Assembly (NCBI GenBank): GCA_018821175.1
Contig: JAHJMX010000061.1
Coordinates: 1 to 5,125 of the forward strand
Direction: 5' to 3'
Source: Patescibacteria group bacterium
Lineage (GTDB): Bacteria; Patescibacteriota; Gracilibacteria; UBA1369; PNNO01
Length of the DNA: 5,125 bases
Shown here: positions 1 through 5,125 of the stretch, piece after piece
Layout of the letters: each line of letters begins with the position of its first letter
Numbering within the stretch: position 1 is the stretch's first letter
Made by a program: the position numbers and the translations under genes
Notes under the pieces: generated by a model
What the model saw: the letters and a program-made list of their open reading frames with translations, nothing else
Told to the model about the DNA's origin: nothing
Databases searched by the model: none

Positions 1-396
1 AATATTTTTTAAATTATCAAAAATACTTTTTGAATCTTCGTTTTGTTTAACTTCTTTATGTGTATCTACAGATTTAGGCTGTACTGCTTGCGGAACAATT
101 TCATCTTGCGAAGGGACCACATCGTTTTCCCCTGTTGGACTATCGGTTGTTTTTGGCTCCTCCTCAGGCAACTCATCGTCTCCACCAGCATTTCTAACCC
201 ACGCCGGCAAATCAGCCTTTGATTTTTCAGCCTCTTTAGAGCTTGTTTCATCAGAGCTAATAACAGGCTCTGTTGCTTGCCCAGAAGACACCTCTCCCCC
301 GGACATCCCTTTCTTAAGCCAAGAAGGCACATTGGCGATTTCTGGCTGCTTATCTACTTGCCCTACTTGAGTATTTTGAACGTTTGAATCTGCCAT
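1..396 (-). CDS. Acidic, probably disordered protein with repeated PxW motif (3' end missing)
   Basis: I do not recognise this protein. The reading frame from ATG at 396-394 stays open for 132 codons to the window edge, so the C-terminus is missing. The start has an AGGA site 10 bases upstream and an extended -10 promoter further up. The visible part is rich in Glu, Asp, Ser, Pro, Lys and Gln, has no cysteine, signal peptide or membrane segment, and looks disordered. Its only two tryptophans lie in a repeated motif: VPSWLKKG (residues 23-30) and LPAWVRNAG (63-71), each followed by a Gly/acidic stretch. This pattern (hydrophobic-Pro-small-Trp-hydrophobic-basic) looks like a short docking motif on a flexible linker, which is inference. 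A folded or membrane domain may follow beyond the edge. The gene is divergent from gyrA and shares its upstream region. I am confident it is coding and not at all sure of its function. Confidence 0.8.
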   Translation of the reverse strand, partial: MADSNVQNTQVGQVDKQPEIANVPSWLKKGMSGGEVSSGQATEPVISSDETSSKEAEKSKADLPAWVRNAGGDDELPEEEPKTTDSPTGENDVVPSQDEIVPQAVQPKSVDTHKEVKQNEDSKSIFDNLKNI

Positions 397-406
397 TTAT
401 TTTTTT

Positions 407-410
407 TCCT
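407..410 (-). promoter_or_regulatory. Ribosome binding site of the minus-strand gene
   Basis: On the minus strand AGGA is followed by a ten-base A-rich spacer and then the ATG at 396-394. This supports that ATG as the start of the acidic Trp-motif protein. It is the only start codon in the window with a recognisable Shine-Dalgarno core at a workable distance. Confidence 0.6.
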
Positions 411-433
411 GTTATCTTTATGAAATTCTTATA

Positions 434-442
434 AGTATACCA
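434..442 (-). promoter_or_regulatory. Extended -10 promoter of the minus-strand gene
   Basis: Read on the minus strand this is TGGTATACT: a TATACT hexamer (5 of 6 matches to TATAAT) preceded by TG one base upstream, the classic extended -10 arrangement that can work without a good -35. Initiation about seven bases downstream would give a leader of roughly 30 nucleotides that contains the AGGA site. A second, weaker TGGTATAGG lies at 498-490 on the same strand. A TTGACT at 467-462 is spaced too far (22 bases) to be a normal -35 for this box. Confidence 0.5.
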
Positions 443-510
443 AATTTTCGCATTTTTTGGAAGTCAAAAATACCGACTAAATGAGAAATCCTATACCATT
501 TTTAAATAAA

Positions 511-516
511 TATGAT
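511..516 (+). promoter_or_regulatory. Candidate -10 box for gyrA (TATGAT)
   Basis: TATGAT matches 5 of 6 bases of the -10 consensus. It would start a transcript near 523 with a leader of about 59 nucleotides that includes the inverted repeat at 529-551. No convincing -35 is found 16-18 bases upstream and the region is AT-rich, so chance matches are expected. It competes with the TATAAA box at 571-576 as the gyrA promoter. Confidence 0.25.
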
Positions 517-528
517 AAAGTATCGATC

Positions 529-551
529 GGTTCTAATTCTTTCAAAGAACC
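529..551. repeat. Inverted repeat upstream of gyrA
   Basis: The outer arms are GGTTCT (529-534) and AGAACC (546-551). Nested inside is a second near-continuous palindrome, TTCTTT (537-542), a single C, and AAAGAA (544-549). The two palindromes share the right half, so the element could bind a dimeric regulator in two registers or fold as a short hairpin if transcribed. It ends 30 bases before the gyrA start and lies just ahead of the TATAAA box, a plausible operator position. It does not match the CIRCE heat-shock operator. Function is inferred from position only. Confidence 0.35.
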
Positions 552-570
552 TAACCATATTCAACTTACT

Positions 571-576
571 TATAAA
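571..576 (+). promoter_or_regulatory. Candidate -10 box close to the gyrA start (TATAAA)
   Basis: TATAAA matches 5 of 6 bases of the -10 consensus and ends five bases before the gyrA ATG. If active, transcription would begin at or next to the ATG, giving a leaderless gyrA mRNA, which would fit the lack of any Shine-Dalgarno sequence there. No -35 match is visible at normal spacing; that position is occupied by the inverted repeat. AT-richness makes this weak evidence. Confidence 0.25.
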
Positions 577-581
577 TAATC

Positions 582-3356
582 ATGACAGACTCAGAAAATA
601 ACGATAATTTAGAAGAAAATGAACAAGATGATTTACAAGAAGATCAATTTACGGAAGATGATGATAATTCTGCTGATTTAGATGATTCTGATGACACTCC
701 TGGAACTCTAGACTTAGAAGAAGAAGAGATTTTTTTCGCACGTAACTTAACAAACAGGCCGATTTCGAAAGAGATGGAGGAATCGTATCTGGATTATGCG
801 ATGAGCGTAATTGTTTCACGTGCACTCCCGGATGTAAGAGATGGGCTTAAGCCTGTACACAGAAGAATTTTGTATGCAATGCATGGACTTGGGCTGAGAT
901 CAAGTGCTTCCTTCCGAAAATCAGCAGCCGTAGTTGGTGAAGTGCTCGGAAAATTCCATCCACATGGTGATACAGCTGTATACGATTCAATGGTCCGTAT
1001 GGCTCAAGACTTCTCCTTAAGATATATGCTTGTTAAAGGACAAGGTAACTTTGGATCGGTTGATGGAGATAGAGCTGCAGCAATGCGTTATACAGAAGCG
1101 AAATTGCAAAAAATATCAGATGAAATGCTTGCAGATATTGATAAAGAAACTATTGATTGGAGACCAAATTATGATGGAAAATTCAAAGAACCTTCAGTTT
1201 TACCTGCAAGAATTCCACAATTACTTTTAAATGGAACAACTGGTATCGCAGTAGGTATGGCCACATCAATTCCACCACACAATCTTGGTGAAATAATTGA
1301 TGGAACAATCCATCTTGCAAACAATCCTGAAGCGACAATTGATGACTTGATGGAATTTATCAAAGGACCTGACTTCCCTACCTCTGGAAAAATCTATGAT
1401 ACAGAAGCAATCAAAAATACTTATGTTACAGGTCGTGGAGGAATTACAATGAGAGCTCGAGCAGAAATCGAAGAAAGAAGAGGCGGAAAATACGCTATCG
1501 TTATAACTGAAATCCCTTACCAAGTTAATAAAGCGACATTAGTAACAAAAATCGCTGAACTTGTTAAAGATAAAAAAATTGTTGGTATTTCTGACATTAG
1601 AGATGAATCAAATAAAGATGGAATGCGAGTTGTTATTGAACTTAAAAAAGAAGCTTTCCCAAAGAAAATTCTAAACCAGCTCTACAAATACACACAAATG
1701 CAATCTAATTTTAATATGAATATGATTGCACTTGTAGAAGGAGTTCAACCAAGACTTTTGACATTAAAACAAGTCCTTGAATACTTCCTAATCCACAGAA
1801 AACAAGTTGTAAGAAGAAGAACTGAGTATGAGCTTAAGATTGCTCAAGCAAGAGCTCATATATTGGAAGGTTTGAAGATTGCACTCGACAACATTGACGC
1901 TGTTATTGAAACAATAAGAAAATCATCAACTAAGGAAGAGGCACATAAAGCTTTGATTACGAAATTTAAGTTGTCTGACAAGCAAGCCACTGCGATCATG
2001 GAAATGAAATTGCAAACACTTGCTGGACTTGAAAGACAGAAAATTGAAGATGAATATAAGGAAAAGATGATATTAATAACACAACTTGAAGGAATTTTGG
2101 CAGATGAGGGAAAGATTTTAAATATTATAATTGAAGAACTTGCAGAGATTAAAGAAAAATATGCAGACGAAAGACGTACTGAGATCATTCCTCATGGGCT
2201 CGGTAAATTCTCTGAAAAAGATACAATCCCAAATGAGCCAATGATCGTAATAATCTCAAAAGAAGGTTACATCAAACGTGTTAGCCCATTAGCATTTAAG
2301 TCTCAACATAGAGGAGGAAAAGGAATTGTTGGAGCAACTACAAAAGAAGAAGACGAGACAATGGCAATGCGATATGCAAATAACCATGATAATGTTTTGT
2401 TCTTTACTAACCAAGGAAGAGTATTCCAATTGCCAGTTTATGAAATTCAAAAAACTTCAAGAACTGCAAAAGGACAGCCAATTGTCAACCTATGCCAACT
2501 TGGAGAGAAGGAACAAGTAACATCAATGCTAATAATTAAAGAAAAATTTGAAGGAGAACATTTGATAATGGCAACAATTAAAGGAACTATCAAAAAAACT
2601 GCTGTTTCAGAATTCAAAAATGTTCGTCGCAATGGTCTTATAGCAATTAAACTTAGAGATGGAGATTCGTTAGAATGGGTACGTGAAATTGGCCCAAACA
2701 ACGAAGTTATCATTGTTACTCAAAATGGAAAATGTATAAGATTTAAAGAAAATGACGTAAGGGCGATTGGACGTGCTTCGATGGGAGTAAGAGGAATTAA
2801 ATTAAAGAGTGATGACAAGGCTGTTGAAATGGATGTTATTTCAAATCCTCAAGCAAAATTGTTTGTATTAATGGAAAATGGACTCGGGAAAAGTTCTTTA
2901 GTAACAAATTATAGACTTCAAACTCGTGGAGGAACTGGTGTAAAAACAGCTCAAATTACTCAAAAGACTGGTTTGATTGTTGGAGCAAAAATCATTGAAC
3001 CAAGCTTCGAGGGAGATGCAGTTCTTATTTCTAAAAAGGGACAACTAATTAGAATGAACTTAAAAGACATCCCTTCACAAGGACGTGCTACACAAGGAGT
3101 TTACTTAATGAGATTGAAAGCCGGAGATAAAATTAGTGCACTTTCGATTATTAGAATGGATGAGATTGAAAAAGAACTAGAAGAAAGTCAGGAAGCTAAG
3201 AAAGAACAAGTGCAAAACGAAGTAAAACAAGTTGAAAACGGAGTTGAAAAGCTGGATGAAGCAGATTATTCATCTGACGATGATTATAACATGGAAGACA
3301 ATGATGAAAATGAAGAAACTGCCGAAGAAACTCCTACACAAACAAGTTTACTTTAA
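582..3356 (+). CDS. gyrA: DNA gyrase subunit A
   Basis: This is the breakage-reunion subunit of type IIA topoisomerase, which with GyrB introduces negative supercoils using ATP. The core follows the family closely: SYLDYAMSVIVSRALPDVRD (residues 68-87), HPHGDTAVYDSMVRMAQ (126-142), and catalytic Tyr170 in AAMRYTEAKL, preceded by Arg169. The intercalating isoleucine is Ile222 in GIAVGMATSIPPHN. The tower and coiled-coil region follow to about residue 535. The C-terminal wrapping domain shows six blades, with a GyrA box QHRGGKG at 575-581 and degenerate counterparts near 626, 682, 731, 782 and 834. The box argues for GyrA rather than ParC. At 924 residues it exceeds the usual 800-900 because of an acidic N-terminal extension (1-53, no Lys or Arg before Arg54) and an acidic tail (891-924). 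The ATG is the first after an in-frame TAA at 573-575; no Shine-Dalgarno is visible. A start at Met65 would remove the segment that normally opens GyrA. The gene heads the plus-strand cluster. Confidence 0.97.
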   Translation: MTDSENNDNLEENEQDDLQEDQFTEDDDNSADLDDSDDTPGTLDLEEEEIFFARNLTNRPISKEMEESYLDYAMSVIVSRALPDVRDGLKPVHRRILYAMHGLGLRSSASFRKSAAVVGEVLGKFHPHGDTAVYDSMVRMAQDFSLRYMLVKGQGNFGSVDGDRAAAMRYTEAKLQKISDEMLADIDKETIDWRPNYDGKFKEPSVLPARIPQLLLNGTTGIAVGMATSIPPHNLGEIIDGTIHLANNPEATIDDLMEFIKGPDFPTSGKIYDTEAIKNTYVTGRGGITMRARAEIEERRGGKYAIVITEIPYQVNKATLVTKIAELVKDKKIVGISDIRDESNKDGMRVVIELKKEAFPKKILNQLYKYTQMQSNFNMNMIALVEGVQPRLLTLKQVLEYFLIHRKQVVRRRTEYELKIAQARAHILEGLKIALDNIDAVIETIRKSSTKEEAHKALITKFKLSDKQATAIMEMKLQTLAGLERQKIEDEYKEKMILITQLEGILADEGKILNIIIEELAEIKEKYADERRTEIIPHGLGKFSEKDTIPNEPMIVIISKEGYIKRVSPLAFKSQHRGGKGIVGATTKEEDETMAMRYANNHDNVLFFTNQGRVFQLPVYEIQKTSRTAKGQPIVNLCQLGEKEQVTSMLIIKEKFEGEHLIMATIKGTIKKTAVSEFKNVRRNGLIAIKLRDGDSLEWVREIGPNNEVIIVTQNGKCIRFKENDVRAIGRASMGVRGIKLKSDDKAVEMDVISNPQAKLFVLMENGLGKSSLVTNYRLQTRGGTGVKTAQITQKTGLIVGAKIIEPSFEGDAVLISKKGQLIRMNLKDIPSQGRATQGVYLMRLKAGDKISALSIIRMDEIEKELEESQEAKKEQVQNEVKQVENGVEKLDEADYSSDDDYNMEDNDENEETAEETPTQTSLL

Positions 3357-3362
3357 AGTAAA
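3347..3362. repeat. Perfect 16-base palindrome across the gyrA stop codon
   Basis: TTTACTTTAAAGTAAA equals its own reverse complement and is centred on the gyrA TAA. As RNA it could form only a weak six-pair stem with a UUAA loop, and no T-run follows, so it is not a convincing terminator. It could be a protein binding site or a chance product of AT-rich sequence. Confidence 0.4.
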
Positions 3363-3368
3363 AACTTT

Positions 3369-4745
3369 ATGAAAAAACTTGGAAGCGTCGTATTAAGTGC
3401 ATTAATTGCGCTTGTTGCTTTCGCACCAATTGCATTTGCAGAAACTGGAGGAGATTTAACTTTGTCTGCATCAAGCCTGCGTTTTTCAAGTGAAAGATTT
3501 CTCGAAGGGAATGTAGTGCGGATATATGTAACTATTCAAAATGTAAGTCCTTATGACTTAAAAGGACGTGTGAGTTTTTCGGATTTAAGTGCCGGAAAAC
3601 AGATTGGGAGTGATCAAAATATTTCTATTTTAGCTGGCAAAACAGATGATATCTTTGTCGACTGGAAACCTTCTTTTCATGGAGAACATACAATTGCAAT
3701 CGAAATTGATCCATGGATAACAAATGGCGACGATGCAAACAACAATCGCATCACAAAAACCATAATAGTTTTGCAAGATACTGATCACGATGGAAAAACA
3801 AACGAAGAAGATGATGATGACGACGGAGATGGAGTCTTGGATATTGACGATATGTTCCCTCTAAATGCCTCAGAACAAATCGACAGCGATGGTGATACAA
3901 TCGGTGATAATGAAGATGAGGATGATGACAACGATAGCTATAAAGATATTGATGATGCCTTCCCGCTTGATTCCCTAGAATGGGAAGATTTTGACGGAGA
4001 TTCAATTGGTGACCACGCAGATACTGATGATGATGGAGATGGTATAAGCGATGATGATGAATATGCTCTTGGGACAATGCAATTAAACCCTGATACAGAT
4101 AATGATGGCGTATTAGATGGAGAAGATGCATTCCCCATCAACTCATTAGAACAATATGATTTTGACAAAGATGGGATAGGAAATAACGATGATGACGATG
4201 ATGATAACGATGGAATTTTGGATATCAATGATTTTAATCCTTTAAACAAAGGTCCAGAAATAAGTATATCTGGCAATCAAAATTATGCTTTTTTGGGTAG
4301 ATTGATGACACTCAATGCAGAAGAATCTTTTGACGAAGATGGAACAATAAGCGGGATTAGATGGTTTGTCTATAAGGACGAAATTAACGAAGCTGCTTTA
4401 ATCGAAGAAAGTAAAAGAAAATTAGATTTGCAAGAAATAACAACATTAAAAATTGGAAAAGAGTTTGCCGGAACATTAAAAAATGATTTACAAATTCCTT
4501 TCACTAAGAAAGGTGGTACCCTCAATTATACGCCAATAAATAGTGAGAAATATAATGTAAAATTAGTAGTTTACGACGACAAAGGCGAATCAAGAGAAAA
4601 GGTTATGGAAATAACAATTTATAATTTAGATTTATACCTTAAAATTGCGCTAATTTCGGCGATAATTTTTCTTGCAATTGTAATTATTTTGAAGTACACT
4701 GCACTGGCTGAAAAATTTAGGAACCTTATAAATAAACGATTATGA
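3369..4745 (+). CDS. Secreted, membrane-anchored CARDB/TSP3-repeat/PKD-like surface protein
   Basis: This is a predicted cell-surface protein, probably calcium-binding and adhesive or structural. In order: a signal peptide (1-24, Lys2-Lys3, hydrophobic core, cleavage after AFA); a CARDB-like beta-sandwich (about 29-135, ending in the family-like EIDPWITNGDDANNNRITK); Asp-rich thrombospondin-type-3 repeats (about 137-296); a PKD-like domain (about 297-418) with LNAEESFDEDGTISGIRWFV at its front and VKLVVYDDKGES near its end; a transmembrane helix (about 422-441); and a short basic tail (KYTALAEKFRNLINKRL). This predicts an outside body with a C-terminal membrane anchor. No LPXTG-type sortase signal precedes the helix. 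The ATG opens directly on the signal peptide; no Shine-Dalgarno is seen in the 12-base gap after gyrA. It ends in TGA inside an ATGA overlap with rpmE. The domain architecture is clear by eye, but the partner and cellular role are unknown. Confidence 0.88.
   Translation: MKKLGSVVLSALIALVAFAPIAFAETGGDLTLSASSLRFSSERFLEGNVVRIYVTIQNVSPYDLKGRVSFSDLSAGKQIGSDQNISILAGKTDDIFVDWKPSFHGEHTIAIEIDPWITNGDDANNNRITKTIIVLQDTDHDGKTNEEDDDDDGDGVLDIDDMFPLNASEQIDSDGDTIGDNEDEDDDNDSYKDIDDAFPLDSLEWEDFDGDSIGDHADTDDDGDGISDDDEYALGTMQLNPDTDNDGVLDGEDAFPINSLEQYDFDKDGIGNNDDDDDDNDGILDINDFNPLNKGPEISISGNQNYAFLGRLMTLNAEESFDEDGTISGIRWFVYKDEINEAALIEESKRKLDLQEITTLKIGKEFAGTLKNDLQIPFTKKGGTLNYTPINSEKYNVKLVVYDDKGESREKVMEITIYNLDLYLKIALISAIIFLAIVIILKYTALAEKFRNLINKRL
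3828..4256 (+). repeat. Asp-rich 35-residue TSP3-type repeat array within the surface protein
   Basis: Units cover residues 154-188, 189-223, 224-245, 246-280 and a partial 281-296. Three are exactly 35 residues and one is a 22-residue variant (224-245). The full units share DxDD-x-FP[LI][ND]xxE, then D-x-D-x-D-x-IG[DN] and an acidic run. The short unit (DGISDDDEYALG, then NPDTDNDG) resembles the bacterial TSP3 form. Family knowledge says such Asp/Asn/Gly loops bind calcium. The DNA of the units has diverged at synonymous sites (FPL is ttccctcta in one and ttcccgctt in the next), so the duplication is old and kept by selection on the protein. Confidence 0.85.
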
Positions 4746-5098
4746 AACCAGGAATACACCCAACTTATTACGATAATGCGACAGTAACTTGTGCATGTGG
4801 AAACGTCATCACTGCTGGATCAGTTATCAAGGAACAACGGACTGATATTTGTAGTGCATGTCACCCTTTTTATACAGGAAAGAAAACTCTTGTAGATAGA
4901 GCCGGAAGAGTTGATAAATTTAAAGCTAAAATGGCTAAAGTACAAGAATTAGCTGATAAAACTCTAGAAAATAATAGCGGTAAAAAAGATAAATCGGATG
5001 AAAAATATATGACTATTGATGCGATGAAAGGATTGAAAAAAAATGAAGTTAAAAAAATGGTGATGAAATTGAAGTTGGGGATGAACGGTACAGAGTAA
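4742..5098 (+). CDS. rpmE: Ribosomal protein L31 (bL31) with long C-terminal extension
   Basis: This is a large-subunit ribosomal protein that helps bridge the two subunits. The N-terminal 64 residues are typical zinc-type L31: MKPGIHPTYYDNATVTC at the start, zinc-ligand cysteines at 17, 19, 37 and 40 (CxC then CxxC), HPFYTGKKT (41-49), and the conserved end AGRVDKFKAK (54-63). Normal L31 stops at about 65-75 residues; this one runs to 118. The extra 54 or so residues are rich in Lys, Asp and Met and probably partly helical (KKNEVKKMVMKLKL near the end). All four cysteines make this the zinc-bound form, not the zinc-free paralogue made under starvation. The ATG overlaps the TGA of the upstream surface-protein gene (ATGA) and has no nearby Shine-Dalgarno, which suggests coupled translation. 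In many bacteria rpmE lies near prfA; the next gene is not visible here. Confidence 0.95.
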   Translation: MKPGIHPTYYDNATVTCACGNVITAGSVIKEQRTDICSACHPFYTGKKTLVDRAGRVDKFKAKMAKVQELADKTLENNSGKKDKSDEKYMTIDAMKGLKKNEVKKMVMKLKLGMNGTE

Positions 5099-5114
5099 TA
5101 GATGATGAGTTGTT

Positions 5115-5120
5115 TATAAT
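5115..5120 (+). promoter_or_regulatory. -10-like hexamer after rpmE
   Basis: A perfect TATAAT lies 17 bases after the rpmE stop. A TG occurs upstream but one base off the extended -10 spacing, and no -35 is seen at normal distance. It could start transcription of a gene beyond the right edge, or be chance in AT-rich DNA. The only ATG in these last bases (5102) meets a stop after five codons. No terminator is seen after rpmE. Confidence 0.2.
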
Positions 5121-5125
5121 TAACG

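Noticed and set aside
66..332. An 88-codon minus-strand reading frame
   Set aside because: It overlaps the real minus-strand gene in another frame, begins inside it without a ribosome binding site, and encodes an unlikely composition. The frame from 396 has a promoter, ribosome binding site and motif repeat.
462..467. TTGACT on the minus strand as a -35 box
   Set aside because: It is a good hexamer match but 22 bases from the TATACT -10 box, beyond normal 16-18 base spacing; the extended -10 explains the promoter better.
1030..2713. Several 64-110 codon frames on both strands inside gyrA
   Set aside because: All lie wholly within the well-conserved gyrA coding sequence and show no recognisable domains.
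582..3356. ParC (topoisomerase IV subunit A) instead of GyrA
   Set aside because: The protein has a near-canonical GyrA box and six recognisable C-terminal blades, features that point to gyrase.
3357..3368. Terminator between gyrA and the surface gene
   Set aside because: The only dyad is an AT-only-rich palindrome with a weak stem and no T-run after it.
3751..4131. A His-rich minus-strand reading frame of 126 codons
   Set aside because: It is the antisense of the Asp-codon repeat array in the surface protein; reading GAT repeats backwards in this frame gives runs of His and Leu. No ribosome binding site or known domain supports it. The 112-codon Ser-rich frame at 3938-4276 is the same artefact.
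4743..4745. Recoded TGA (as glycine), as in Gracilibacteria and Absconditabacteria
   Set aside because: TGA ends the surface protein right after a basic membrane-anchor tail, and no frame in the window contains an internal TGA at a conserved position. Standard code fits.
4620..4745. Sortase-type cell wall anchor at the end of the surface protein
   Set aside because: The helix and basic tail fit, but no LPXTG-like motif precedes the helix, so a plain C-terminal membrane anchor is the simpler reading.

Overview
This AT-rich bacterial window holds four protein-coding genes. A partial gene on the minus strand points left, away from a co-oriented plus-strand cluster: gyrA, then a secreted calcium-binding-type surface protein, then rpmE (ribosomal protein L31). 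The low GC content, weak or absent Shine-Dalgarno sequences, acidic low-complexity tails and a surface protein with CARDB, thrombospondin-type-3 (TSP3) and PKD-like parts suggest an uncultivated lineage such as the Candidate Phyla Radiation (Patescibacteria). That placement is inference from style; no marker here proves it. The genetic code looks standard: the surface protein ends in TGA and no coding frame needs TGA read as an amino acid.

Region by region: 1-396 (minus strand) encodes the first 132 residues of an acidic, probably disordered protein with two copies of a short Trp-centred motif, and the gene runs off the left edge. Bases 397-581 form the intergenic region between the divergent genes. 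It contains an extended -10 promoter and a ribosome binding site for the minus-strand gene, and an inverted repeat and weak -10-like boxes ahead of gyrA. Bases 582-3356 encode a complete DNA gyrase subunit A with unusual acidic extensions at both ends. Bases 3369-4745 encode a signal-peptide-bearing, C-terminally membrane-anchored protein with Asp-rich 35-residue repeats. Bases 4742-5098 encode L31 with all four zinc-ligand cysteines and a long Lys-rich C-terminal extension. The last 27 bases hold only a -10-like hexamer.

The plus-strand genes are packed tightly (a 12-base gap, then an ATGA overlap), so they are probably co-transcribed, and rpmE translation is probably coupled to that of the surface protein. 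Gyrase and L31 are housekeeping functions (DNA supercoiling and ribosome assembly). The surface protein between them has no obvious functional link to either, which is the main oddity of the layout. I see no mobile element, CRISPR array, tRNA or rRNA, and I cannot support a claim that this window holds a wholly new system. The best leads are the Trp-motif protein, the gyrase acidic tails, the surface protein in a housekeeping operon and the L31 extension.
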